Source: Candidatus Omnitrophota bacterium (GTDB lineage: Bacteria > Omnitrophota > Gorgyraeia > JAHIPI01). Taken from it: a stretch of DNA of 42,899 nt. Below are positions 25,155 through 33,474 of the stretch, piece after piece; position 1 is the first letter of the stretch, and each line of letters begins with the position of its first letter. A program made the position numbers and the translations under genes. Under the pieces are notes generated by a model that made no database searches, was not told where the DNA came from, and was given only the letters and a program-made list of their open reading frames with translations. The stretch covers positions 1-42,899 of the forward strand of contig JAHIPI010000012.1 in NCBI GenBank assembly GCA_018894435.1, read 5' to 3'.

Positions 25155-25198
25155 ATAACTTATGGAGCTCAAATACAGTTTATAGCGACATAAGTTAT
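25155..25198. other. Perfect 10-base inverted repeat
   Basis: ATAACTTATG (25155-25164) and CATAAGTTAT (25189-25198) are exact reverse complements with 24 bases between. It lies 8 bases after the TIM-barrel stop. No T-run follows, so it could be an operator, an mRNA 3'-end structure or a repeat remnant. Confidence 0.5.
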
Positions 25199-25210
25199 AA
25201 GTGCGAATTC

Positions 25211-25247
25211 ATCCTGAGAACGCGATGAGCAAGAGCGTTCGAAGGAT
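25211..25247. repeat. ATCCTGAG-CGAAGGAT hairpin repeat
   Basis: ATCCT (25211-25215) pairs with AGGAT (25243-25247) and AACGC (25219-25223) with GCGTT (25235-25239). This is the general pattern of the dispersed TCCTGAG...CGAAGGA palindromes seen in many bacterial genomes, and is related in style to 4866-4897 and 38215-38243. With the preceding inverted repeat it fills the gap 25147-25281. Confidence 0.6.
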
Positions 25248-25281
25248 CTCAACAAAAAAGAATATAACAGAGGAGGGAAGC

Positions 25282-25974
25282 ATGAAAAAGAGTGCGTTGG
25301 TAGTTCTGTTTTTGGCATTGTTGACCGTTGCCTGCTCCGGAGGAGTATCGGCCGAGGACGCTCAACAGGCGATGCCGCAAGATATAACACAGGAGGTTAT
25401 AATAGCCGATTTTGAGGGCTGGCCCAATAATCTGGGCGGAGAAGTCGGTGTTTACGGGGCACTGGAGCCGAATTGGGATGATATCACTTCAGTTCCTTAT
25501 TCTTGGGTCTATGAAGCCATAACGCCCGGTTATAACCCCGAAAACGTGCACAGCGGCAAGCAGGCTTTCAGGCTGGTAAACGGCCTTGGTTCAAATCCGG
25601 AGGTTGCGTGGGGAAGCTTTGCTATGGATCTTGGCCCTACAACCGACCTTACCGTTATACCTAAGAAAGTTGAGTCGTTCGATGCTTCCGGTTTTCAATA
25701 CATCACGTTCTGGGTAAAAGGGGATAAGGGCGGAGAGAAGATGGAATTTTTGGTAAGGGATGCGCACGCCTTAAATTACATGCCGCAAGTAAAGTTAAAG
25801 CTTTCTGATGTCACAACAGAATGGCAGAAAGTGGTAATACCGCTTTCAGATATATCCGGCAAGATAGACCTTACGGCCCTTGACAATATAGGGCTTGCTT
25901 TCGGAAGGGATGTAGGAAATTTAAAAGGCGAAGTCATTTACATAGATGACGTTATGTTAACAAATACGCAGTAG
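25282..25974 (+). CDS. Exported carbohydrate-binding-like protein, copy 1
   Basis: This protein has 230 residues. The signal sequence (MKKSALVVLFLALLTVACSGG) could be lipidated at Cys18, although Thr at -3 is not ideal, or cut after VSA by signal peptidase I. The remaining roughly 195 residues form one beta-rich domain starting IIADFEGWPNNLGGEVGVYG and ending VIYIDDVMLTN, a pattern like CIA30/CBM jelly rolls (ADFE start, WGSF, FWVKGDKGGEKMEFLVRD, IDD end). No catalytic domain is fused. Function as a sugar-binding surface or periplasmic protein is inferred. ATG 25282 follows AGGAGGGA (25271-25278); the longer frame from 25201 runs through a repeat. The next gene is a close paralogue, so a tandem duplication is evident. 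Confidence 0.75.
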   Translation: MKKSALVVLFLALLTVACSGGVSAEDAQQAMPQDITQEVIIADFEGWPNNLGGEVGVYGALEPNWDDITSVPYSWVYEAITPGYNPENVHSGKQAFRLVNGLGSNPEVAWGSFAMDLGPTTDLTVIPKKVESFDASGFQYITFWVKGDKGGEKMEFLVRDAHALNYMPQVKLKLSDVTTEWQKVVIPLSDISGKIDLTALDNIGLAFGRDVGNLKGEVIYIDDVMLTNTQ

Positions 25975-25985
25975 CATAAATAGGT

Positions 25986-26082
25986 AGTCCCTCGACTTTC
26001 CGCCAGAGGCGGACCCGCCGATGAGTTGTGGCGGGCGCTCGGAACGATTTGCCAACGGGTGGAGTCTAGGGGATAAATTCGG
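25986..26082 (+). promoter_or_regulatory. Structured intergenic element between the duplicated lipoprotein genes
   Basis: It begins AGTCCCTCG and ends AGGGGATAAATTCGG, like the recA leader element 4937-5023. TCCC...GACT at the left can pair with AGTC...GGGA at the right. Inside are two hairpins: TCCGCC/GGCGGA (25999-26013) and CCCGCC/GGCGGG (26014-26035). It ends 23 bases before ATG 26106. Class unknown; it could be a leader RNA or a dispersed repeat. Confidence 0.4.
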
Positions 26083-26105
26083 CACGCACGAACTTGGAGG
26101 CTAAA

Positions 26106-26948
26106 ATGCACTTCAAAAAATATCTCAGCATATTTTTTGTTATCTTTATTTTCGCAATTTCCGGGTGTGGTCAAAATACGACTCAAAAACAATCGCTTAC
26201 GAAGGAAGAACCGGCCGAAAAAGGTATCACGCCGGTCAATGTCGTAAAGAATGAGGCCGGGTATTCCCCTGCCGCTCCGCCAATTCCTGCGGGACCCGGT
26301 GTAGGGGAACCTGTGGCCGCGAAACCTCCCGTATCTGAAGTTACCGGTGCCGAATCGGCGGAGGGAGATCTTATAATAGCCGATTTTGAGGGCTGGCCCA
26401 ATAATCTGGGCGGAGAAGTCGGTGTTTACGGCTCGCTTGAACCCGACTGGGAAAAAGTAAACCAGGGGCCCGTATCGTGGGTATATGAAGCTACATCGCT
26501 AAATTATAATCCTGAAAATGTTCATTCCGGGGCAAACTCCTTCAGGCTGGTAAACGGTACAGGCCTGAAGCCGGAATACACCTGGGGAAGTTTTTCAATG
26601 GACCTGGGCCCTACGCGGGATATTACCTCAGTTCCTAAAAAAGTAGAATCTCTTGACGCGTCGGAATATACGTATCTGGTATTCTGGGTAAAAGGAGAGA
26701 AGGGCGGAGAAAAGATGGAGCTTTTGGTAAGAGATGCCCACGCCCTCAATTATTTGCCGCAGGTTAAATATAAACTTTCCGACGCCTCCCGGGAATGGAA
26801 GAAGATAGTGGTCCCTTTAAGCGACATCAGCGGAAAAGTAGATATTGCAAAACTGGACAATATAGGCGTAGCCTTCGGTAAGGATGTGGGAAATTTAACA
26901 AATGACACGATTTATATTGATGATTTTGCATTTACCAATAACCCGTAA
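26106..26948 (+). CDS. Carbohydrate-binding-like lipoprotein, copy 2
   Basis: This 280-residue lipoprotein has lipobox ISGC (Cys21). A Pro/Ala-rich, probably flexible linker (about 25-90, AAPPIPAGPGVGEP) leads to a domain of about 190 residues that is closely similar along its length to copy 1 (IIADFEGWPNNLGGEVGVYG, YNPENVHSG, LLVRDAHALNYLPQVK, VDIAKLDNIG). Copy 2 differs in the long linker, which would hold the domain away from the membrane. A 61-base tract (26371-26431) is identical in DNA to copy 1. ATG 26106 with GGAGG at 26096-26100 is preferred to TTG 26094. It is 9 bases from the next gene. Ligand unknown; a role in holding the polymer processed by its neighbours is inferred. Confidence 0.78.
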   Translation: MHFKKYLSIFFVIFIFAISGCGQNTTQKQSLTKEEPAEKGITPVNVVKNEAGYSPAAPPIPAGPGVGEPVAAKPPVSEVTGAESAEGDLIIADFEGWPNNLGGEVGVYGSLEPDWEKVNQGPVSWVYEATSLNYNPENVHSGANSFRLVNGTGLKPEYTWGSFSMDLGPTRDITSVPKKVESLDASEYTYLVFWVKGEKGGEKMELLVRDAHALNYLPQVKYKLSDASREWKKIVVPLSDISGKVDIAKLDNIGVAFGKDVGNLTNDTIYIDDFAFTNNP

Positions 26949-26957
26949 GAGGATGAT

Positions 26958-29267
26958 ATGCGTAAGCCAAATAACGACGAAAGAAAAAAAAGAAAAAAAT
27001 TGTTTATGAATTTTATTAAAGGATTCCTGGCCGCGCTTTTGGCCCTTGTATTTATAATCCTTTTATTTTTTCTTTTATTGCCAAAAAAACCCGACATCAT
27101 AAAAGGCGTGACATACGACCTCAAGTACCCCCGCATCAGCCATTATTCGCAGATATCGGTCGATGTATTTGAAAAGGACTTCAAGATGATGAAGCGGGCC
27201 GGCGTAAACACTATAAGATTATACGGGGTGCCGCCTGAATTCGTCCTCGACCTGGCAGATAAATACAAGATAAAAGTCATTGAGACGATAGTCTTCCCGG
27301 GAGATTGGACAGATTTTAATTCTCCGTATCAACTTCAGGCGCTTAAAAGAGAAGCCGTGCGCAATATAGCCAGGGATATAAACAGGGAGTGTATCTACGC
27401 CTGGAGCATCTGGAATGATGCGCCCTGGACATATGGTTCCGGAAAGGGTGACGTTATAAGAGCTTACGGAAAAGAACGTGTAGAAAAATTTTTGAAAGAG
27501 TTATACGAATGCGTGAAGAAGCATGATCCTCTCAGGCCGGTTACTGCCGCCACGTTAACGCTTAATGATGAGGCAAAAAGATTGGGCACAGATTTTCTTG
27601 ATATCCTGGGTTACAATATTTATCTCGGTGTAACTGATTGGAAGGACGGAAGTTATAGCTCCGAGGTATCAAAAGAGATGGTCGATGGCCTCGTAGCGCT
27701 TTCGCGTGAATACAAAAAGCCCGTGCTTATAACGGAAACCGGATACAGCACGTACTGGAAGGCCGATGAGCAGCGGCATGTAGTAGGCGATCAGATAGAG
27801 AAAGTAGATAAAAAATTGGCCGGTCTTATAATATTTCAATGGGCGGACGATTGGTCCAAAGCAGGCGATGTAAAAAAGCAGGCCGATGATGTAGAAGAGC
27901 ATTGGGGCATAGTGGACGGCGAAAGGAAGCCGAAGGGCGGTTATTATGCCGTGGAAAAGTCGTTTAATAACAGCGCCTACGATACGGTAATGTACCGAAT
28001 AGCGGATTATTTCAGGGGAGGCTATTTTGCGGCAAAAAAGCACGCTTTGAAGAAAAGATGGAAAGAAAATATAATAGTAGACAGGGAGATAGACGACCTG
28101 GAAAACCAGATGAATACGAGAGCGTCTACGGAAGAAATACCATTGATCCTTGACAAGCTTTCGGCAAGGTTCTTTGAAAAGAAAGGATTTGACCAATTCA
28201 GTTCTTTTCTAAGAGAATACAGCGCCTCTCATAAAGAATCGAAATACAAGGCCCTCTTGGGTTACTATATCGCTCTTTCAAATTGGAACAAACTGGAGTA
28301 TCTGGCAAAAAACAATATGTGGGATACCTATTACGCCGAAAAGACAAGATCCATGAAGAATATAATAAAGCAGCTTGAATCCGCCCGGAAAGATGCGGAA
28401 GGCAAAGATGGGTATCTTGATATTTTATATCTAGAGTGGGTTATACAGGATGATCTTCTTGAGGGAAGGGAAAATATGGCACTTAAGCGCCTGGAAGATG
28501 AGATAAAACGATATGCCGCGCAATATAAGGATGTAACGCCTCTCATGGCTTATTCCAAGCTTTTGCTTGATAAGGGCCAGCGCCAGGTTTCCGAGAGATT
28601 ATTGCGGGAATACGCCGGTAATGTCGGCACCTTTATGCCTAAAGAGGAAGCGGTATTATTGTTAAAAGATAGAGCTGAAAACGCTCTTAATGGTGGTGAT
28701 GCAGGCAGGGCAAAGATATTGTATGACGCCTATATTACTATTCTTTCGAAAAATGCCACGGAAGAAGATGCCTGCTTCGCGATGCTGGATGTGGCGTCTC
28801 TTTACAGGCGCAAGGGCATGTTTGACGAATCCGTCGCCGTATGTAATAGGTTATTGTCGGAATTTCCTAATAGCGAGCTTGCCGACGACGCCAGTTATGC
28901 CATAGGTGCGGCTTACAAGGAGCAAAAATCCTACAGTAAGGCCGTAAAGGCATTTCGCGATTTTATAGCGACATACCCTGAAAGCGCGCTTACCAAGAGC
29001 GCCATAAAAGAAGTCATAAGTATTTTTACGGTATATGGAAAAGGGACGAGGGCCGAAAAGACAGTGACATTTATGAAAGAGATTGTAGCATTATATCCCG
29101 AAAGAGATTTTACGGTAATGGCGCGTTTTGAACTTGCTTCTTCGCTTGAGTCATTAGGAAAAAGGGACGAGGCTATCGCAGAATATGAATTTATCGTTAA
29201 GAATTTCGCCGGTTCCGAATACGCCGGCTATGCAAAGAAGAGTATGGAGTCCTTACAGAGAAGATAA
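26958..29267 (+). CDS. Membrane-anchored GH-A-like TIM barrel with TPR-rich C-terminus
   Basis: This protein has 769 residues. A Lys/Arg-rich start and one membrane helix (about 20-41) anchor it, with the rest outside. Residues about 45-340 are a (beta/alpha)8 barrel paralogous to the gene at 24058: FKMMKRAGVNTIRLYG, AWSIWNDAPW with Asn153-Asp154 in the acid/base position, and ITETGYSTYW with the nucleophile-type Glu260. From about 390 to the end it is helical with tetratricopeptide-like repeats, clearest at 615-765 (AVCNRLLSEFPNSELADDA; AVKAFRDFIATYPES; AIAEYEFIVKNF). This barrel-plus-TPR build suggests a scaffold that may bring envelope proteins together around a glycan. Whether it hydrolyses anything is doubtful given Asp for Glu. 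It follows copy 2 by 9 bases. Confidence 0.78.
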   Translation: MRKPNNDERKKRKKLFMNFIKGFLAALLALVFIILLFFLLLPKKPDIIKGVTYDLKYPRISHYSQISVDVFEKDFKMMKRAGVNTIRLYGVPPEFVLDLADKYKIKVIETIVFPGDWTDFNSPYQLQALKREAVRNIARDINRECIYAWSIWNDAPWTYGSGKGDVIRAYGKERVEKFLKELYECVKKHDPLRPVTAATLTLNDEAKRLGTDFLDILGYNIYLGVTDWKDGSYSSEVSKEMVDGLVALSREYKKPVLITETGYSTYWKADEQRHVVGDQIEKVDKKLAGLIIFQWADDWSKAGDVKKQADDVEEHWGIVDGERKPKGGYYAVEKSFNNSAYDTVMYRIADYFRGGYFAAKKHALKKRWKENIIVDREIDDLENQMNTRASTEEIPLILDKLSARFFEKKGFDQFSSFLREYSASHKESKYKALLGYYIALSNWNKLEYLAKNNMWDTYYAEKTRSMKNIIKQLESARKDAEGKDGYLDILYLEWVIQDDLLEGRENMALKRLEDEIKRYAAQYKDVTPLMAYSKLLLDKGQRQVSERLLREYAGNVGTFMPKEEAVLLLKDRAENALNGGDAGRAKILYDAYITILSKNATEEDACFAMLDVASLYRRKGMFDESVAVCNRLLSEFPNSELADDASYAIGAAYKEQKSYSKAVKAFRDFIATYPESALTKSAIKEVISIFTVYGKGTRAEKTVTFMKEIVALYPERDFTVMARFELASSLESLGKRDEAIAEYEFIVKNFAGSEYAGYAKKSMESLQRR

Positions 29268-29289
29268 AATAGCTTTAAGTCAAAGGAAA

Positions 29290-31092
29290 ATGATGAAAAT
29301 TCTGAAAATACTTTTGGCGATGGTTTTAATTACCTTCGGCATAATCATGCTGATACCCGTTTCGCAAGATTTTTTATCTAGCGTTGGGCACAAAGAGTGG
29401 TCCGATACGGAAAAGGCATATCAGTGGCTTCGGGCCGGCCAAAGGACTAACAGGGTATTCTTTCTTTTCCACACCGGGCTCATACCCAGTCTGGAAAAAT
29501 GGGAAGATTGCTTTGTGTATGATGAGGCATTGGCTGCCATGGCCTTTACGCATAAGGGAGATTACGAAAGGGCAAGAGCACTATTCGATTTTTTTGACAG
29601 CGTGCGCAAGCGTCACATAGAAAAAAACGGCGGATTTTTGGGTTTTACAGATGTTTATAAGCGAAACGGCAAAGAGACCGAGACGCGCGCGGCAGGCCCC
29701 AACGCCTGGGTTCTTATGGCGCTCAACTATTATTACGCGAAAACAGGCGACGAAACCTACCTTCCGCTTGCAAAAGATATCGCAGAATGGCTAGTGTCCC
29801 TTCAGTCAATAGAAGGCGGCATAATAGGCGGCTATTACGGCAACGGCAAACCAATGACATGGATTTCAGTCGAACACAATTTTGATTGCTATTCCGCTTT
29901 CAGGGACCTGGGGATATTAACGAATGACGAAAGGTATCTTAAGTTAGCGAAAGAAGTGAAAAAATGGCTTATCGATGATACTTGGGATAAGAAAGCCGGC
30001 AGATTTTTCCTGGGGCGCCGCAACAAAAATTTTGCGACTGACCTTTCGAGCTGGGCAGTACTCAGTTTAGGCAAAGATTGGGCCCCGAGCCTTGCGTTTG
30101 CGGAAGAAAAGAGTAGAAATACCCAGCTTTATAAGATAAAGAATGTCGAAGTGGACGGTTTTGATTTTGGCTCCACCTATAAGACATCACCTTTCCCGGA
30201 CAAGGATGCGGTGTGGTTTGAAGGTACCGCGCACATGGTACTTGCGTATGAGGTGGCGGGCATGAAAGAAAAGAGGGATTATTTCATGGCCGAGCTCGAC
30301 AAATGCCTTACCGCGAGCCCCGTATTTCCGTATACGGCAGGCCTTCCTTATGCCAGCAATGAGGGAACACCTGTTTACGACAGCTGGCTCATGCAGGATA
30401 AACCGCTATGCATTTCAAGTACGGCATGGTATCTATTCGCAAAAAATAGCTTTAATCCCTTCTCGGCATCGAGCGATATGGATGCTTCAAACAGAAGGAT
30501 CGGCGAGTTAAAGTACGAACCGTCTTATCAGTTTGGACCTATTGTCGATGATTTTGAATATACCGACATAAAGTTTCACACCGCTTATCCGGATGACCTT
30601 ATGCAGCTAAACAAGTCCGAGATAGCGCTTGATTGGACCGATGAGCTTGCTTTTGACGGCAATCATTCTATGAAGATAGTGTTTACGCCGAATAAAGACG
30701 CTAAGACCGCAAGCGCTACTGTCAGGCGCCCTTTTCTATACCCGCAGGACTGGAGCTCGTATGACAAAATAAATGTGGAAGTCTATTCCAACGGCACCAG
30801 AGGCCGCGGCAATAATACAGCGAATATCAGCGCGAGAGACGGCGAAGGCGAGACCTATGATTCCGGGCCCATTTTCCTAAATAGGAGCGGGTGGGCAAAG
30901 TATACCTTCAATTTACCGAAGGACTTTTCCAGAAACCCTTTTGACGGCGTCACATACGGAAATAATATATTCGACCTTTCGAAGATAATAGAAATATCTT
31001 TTAATATAAAGTCCAAACATCCTGTAGAGAGCTGTACGATTTACGTAGACAGGATAGAGCTGGAAGGGGCACTGACATATGAAAAGGAATAA
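29290..31092 (+). CDS. Membrane-anchored helical-toroid protein with C-terminal sugar-binding-like domain
   Basis: I cannot assign a family with confidence. The 600-residue protein has an N-terminal anchor or signal (about 4-24). About residues 35-440 are helix-hairpin repeats with small and aromatic residues, like (alpha/alpha) barrels of glycoside hydrolases and polysaccharide lyases: FVYDEALAAMAF, GGFLGFTDVY, GPNAWVLMALNYYYAKTGDETY, WISVEHNFDCYSAF and VWFEGTAHMVLAYE. Asp and Glu in these segments are candidate catalytic residues. Residues about 445-597 are a beta-rich domain (IVDDFEYTD start, IYVDRIELEG end) like the two lipoproteins upstream. ATG 29290 is chosen because AAAGGA lies just before it; the longer frame is inside the previous gene. 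It overlaps GH35 by 14 bases. Confidence 0.7.
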   Translation: MMKILKILLAMVLITFGIIMLIPVSQDFLSSVGHKEWSDTEKAYQWLRAGQRTNRVFFLFHTGLIPSLEKWEDCFVYDEALAAMAFTHKGDYERARALFDFFDSVRKRHIEKNGGFLGFTDVYKRNGKETETRAAGPNAWVLMALNYYYAKTGDETYLPLAKDIAEWLVSLQSIEGGIIGGYYGNGKPMTWISVEHNFDCYSAFRDLGILTNDERYLKLAKEVKKWLIDDTWDKKAGRFFLGRRNKNFATDLSSWAVLSLGKDWAPSLAFAEEKSRNTQLYKIKNVEVDGFDFGSTYKTSPFPDKDAVWFEGTAHMVLAYEVAGMKEKRDYFMAELDKCLTASPVFPYTAGLPYASNEGTPVYDSWLMQDKPLCISSTAWYLFAKNSFNPFSASSDMDASNRRIGELKYEPSYQFGPIVDDFEYTDIKFHTAYPDDLMQLNKSEIALDWTDELAFDGNHSMKIVFTPNKDAKTASATVRRPFLYPQDWSSYDKINVEVYSNGTRGRGNNTANISARDGEGETYDSGPIFLNRSGWAKYTFNLPKDFSRNPFDGVTYGNNIFDLSKIIEISFNIKSKHPVESCTIYVDRIELEGALTYEKE

Positions 31093-33466
31093 AATAGAGA
31101 TAAAAGATACAAAATTTTTGCTTAACGGAGAACCGTTCTTCGTCTATTCGGGAGAGATACATTACTTTAGGATCCCGAAGGATAAATGGGTGGACAGGCT
31201 CAGGAAGGCGAAAGAAGCGGGGCTCAACACAATAAGTACTTATATCCCATGGAGCTGGCATGAAACAAAGGAAAATGAGTTCGATTTTACCGGAAAGACA
31301 AAACCCGAAAAGGATATAGCCTCCTTTATAAAAATGGTTAACAATGCCGGTCTATTCCTTACGGTCAGGATAGGCCCGGTATCTAATTCTGAGATAAAAG
31401 GCGAAGGCATACCCGTATGGCTTCTCGAGAATTATCAGGATGTGCGGGCAAAGAATCAGAAAGGCGGTAACGCGCTTCACGAAGCGATGGTCTCCTATAT
31501 GAATCCGGTCTTTCAGAACCATTTATCCAAATGGTATGCCAGGATATGCCCTATGGTAGTTAAGAATATGGTACAAAAGGGCGGACCTATCATAATGGTG
31601 CAGCTTGATAACGAAATAGGTATGATGAACTGGGTTATGAACTCACCCGATTATAATGAGGCAACGACCCGCATGTACCAAAAATATCTCGAGGAATATT
31701 ACAAGGGTAACATAGCGGCGGTTAATGAAAAGTACTATACAAACCATACGAGGTTTGACGAAATACCGCAGCCCAAGGGCGATGTTGACGAAGAGGGCGT
31801 GATAAGATGCTGGGACTGGGTCCATTTTTATACGCACTTTTACGCCAAGTATTACCAGTCGCTTGTGGAAAGGGCCAAAGATCAAAAGATCAATCTTCCC
31901 TTTGTAGCCAATATCCCGATGTTTTGGGATTACAACATCTGCGCTAGGGGAAATTTCGGGTTGATGACGATACTTCAATACAGAGATTTTATAAAATTTA
32001 CGCCCAATGTAATATTCGGAGGAGCTTATCAGATGCGGAACCTCAATTTTGATAATTTCCACGACGCCATACTTATGACAGAGGGCATCAATATGATAAG
32101 CGATAATGTCGCGCCGAAGATATGCGTGGAGACGCAGGTGGGGGGAATGAACGATAAGCCCCGGATATACCCTCCAGATATAAATTTGCTTTTGAGATAC
32201 GCTATGGGCCATGGCCTTAACGGTTTGAATTTCTACATGTTCTGCGGCGGCACCAATGATATAGATTTTGGTTTCAGGGGGACATATCACGAATGGCAGG
32301 CACCCATTGACAGCCATGGCAAGAAGACGCCGCGAATAAAGCCGCTGGAAGACGTAGGGGAAACCGTAAAGACGTTCGGTTCTCAGATAGCCGATACGAA
32401 AAAAGAGTATGATTTCGCCATAGGCCTTTACGCGCCGTATTATGAAACAAGCTATCTAAAGGGTTCTGTCTCGGATAACATGTTATTCATGAGGGATAAA
32501 TTCTTCTTTGATGGCATCGCACGGCTCTTAACGGTCAACGGCTATAATTATAAGCTCGTGGACATTGAAAGAGCGAAAGAAAAGGATTTGAACGAAATCC
32601 CTGCCATGTGGGTCTTCGCGCTGGATTATATGGACCAGAAGACACAGTCAAAGCTGGCGGAATACGTGAAGCGAGGCGGCACTGTTATAATAAGCCCTAC
32701 CGTTCCGACGAAGGACATGGGCCTTTTGAGGGATGAGACGTTCCTGCGCGAGATTGGGGTCAGTATAAGCGAAACAGTCAAGGATAACCTCGTATTTGTG
32801 GGCGGCAGGGATTATTACGTGGACAGCGAAATCAAGATATTTGATTCCAAGAAAAGAAGGATAGTGGCGAGGACGCGCGATAAAAAGCCGTGCGGCATAC
32901 TAAAAAAAGTAAAGAAGGGCAAAGTCCTGTTGCTGGGTTTCGGCGTTACGCACCTCTTGGATTACTATATGGGCCTTGTGTCGCATTTTATGGAGATCCT
33001 TAACATTGAGCCGCGCATAAAATTGACACCGAAAGATGTTCATGCCGTGGTAAGGTCTAACAGGAAATATGCCTTCCTTTTTCTTTGCAACTTCAACGAC
33101 GATCCTCGGGAGGTAACGGTAAACCTTAGGATCCCGGGCTTAAATAAAGCCGTTACAATTCCTCAGGACGCAAAGATACTTCTTCCTAATAGAAGCGCCT
33201 ATATATTGCCGCTTAATGTCCCGGTTTCAAATAGGGCACGAATACGGTATTCAACGGCGGAAGTGCTTCGCGTCTTCAGCACAGACAAAGACTTAAAGCT
33301 GGCGTTTCACGGAGGAGCAGGTTCTTTATGCGAGATGCTTCTCGAAATAAGAAGGCCTCACAGCGTAAGCCTGGACGGGAAAGAGATACCCTTTAAACAC
33401 AAAGACGGACTTTTGAAGTTATCCTTTGAACTAACCGGAAAGACGCAGAATTTAACGATCATATAG
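31079..33466 (+). CDS. GH35-type beta-galactosidase-like glycosidase
   Basis: This 795-residue protein without a signal peptide is probably cytoplasmic. The N-terminal barrel has the GH35 opening ([25 protein letters not shown]), [13 protein letters not shown], and QLDNEIG with the acid/base Glu179. The nucleophile is probably Glu351 in ICVETQVGG. The binding-loop segment reads [18 protein letters not shown] where typical members have GPY--AEW--GG-P-WL, so substrate preference may differ from simple beta-galactosides. After about residue 430 comes a glutamine-amidotransferase-like fold as in GH42 and some GH35 enzymes ([23 protein letters not shown]), then beta domains. The start lies inside the upstream gene (GGAAGGGG upstream), and the stop is 8 bases before trpB. 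Confidence 0.85.
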   Translation: MKRNKIEIKDTKFLLNGEPFFVYSGEIHYFRIPKDKWVDRLRKAKEAGLNTISTYIPWSWHETKENEFDFTGKTKPEKDIASFIKMVNNAGLFLTVRIGPVSNSEIKGEGIPVWLLENYQDVRAKNQKGGNALHEAMVSYMNPVFQNHLSKWYARICPMVVKNMVQKGGPIIMVQLDNEIGMMNWVMNSPDYNEATTRMYQKYLEEYYKGNIAAVNEKYYTNHTRFDEIPQPKGDVDEEGVIRCWDWVHFYTHFYAKYYQSLVERAKDQKINLPFVANIPMFWDYNICARGNFGLMTILQYRDFIKFTPNVIFGGAYQMRNLNFDNFHDAILMTEGINMISDNVAPKICVETQVGGMNDKPRIYPPDINLLLRYAMGHGLNGLNFYMFCGGTNDIDFGFRGTYHEWQAPIDSHGKKTPRIKPLEDVGETVKTFGSQIADTKKEYDFAIGLYAPYYETSYLKGSVSDNMLFMRDKFFFDGIARLLTVNGYNYKLVDIERAKEKDLNEIPAMWVFALDYMDQKTQSKLAEYVKRGGTVIISPTVPTKDMGLLRDETFLREIGVSISETVKDNLVFVGGRDYYVDSEIKIFDSKKRRIVARTRDKKPCGILKKVKKGKVLLLGFGVTHLLDYYMGLVSHFMEILNIEPRIKLTPKDVHAVVRSNRKYAFLFLCNFNDDPREVTVNLRIPGLNKAVTIPQDAKILLPNRSAYILPLNVPVSNRARIRYSTAEVLRVFSTDKDLKLAFHGGAGSLCEMLLEIRRPHSVSLDGKEIPFKHKDGLLKLSFELTGKTQNLTII

Positions 33467-33474
33467 AGGTAAAG

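Noticed and set aside
25201-25281. N-terminal extension of the first carbohydrate-binding-like protein.
   Set aside because: It is read from the ATCCTGAG hairpin repeat and would bury the signal peptide; ATG 25282 has AGGAGGGA upstream.
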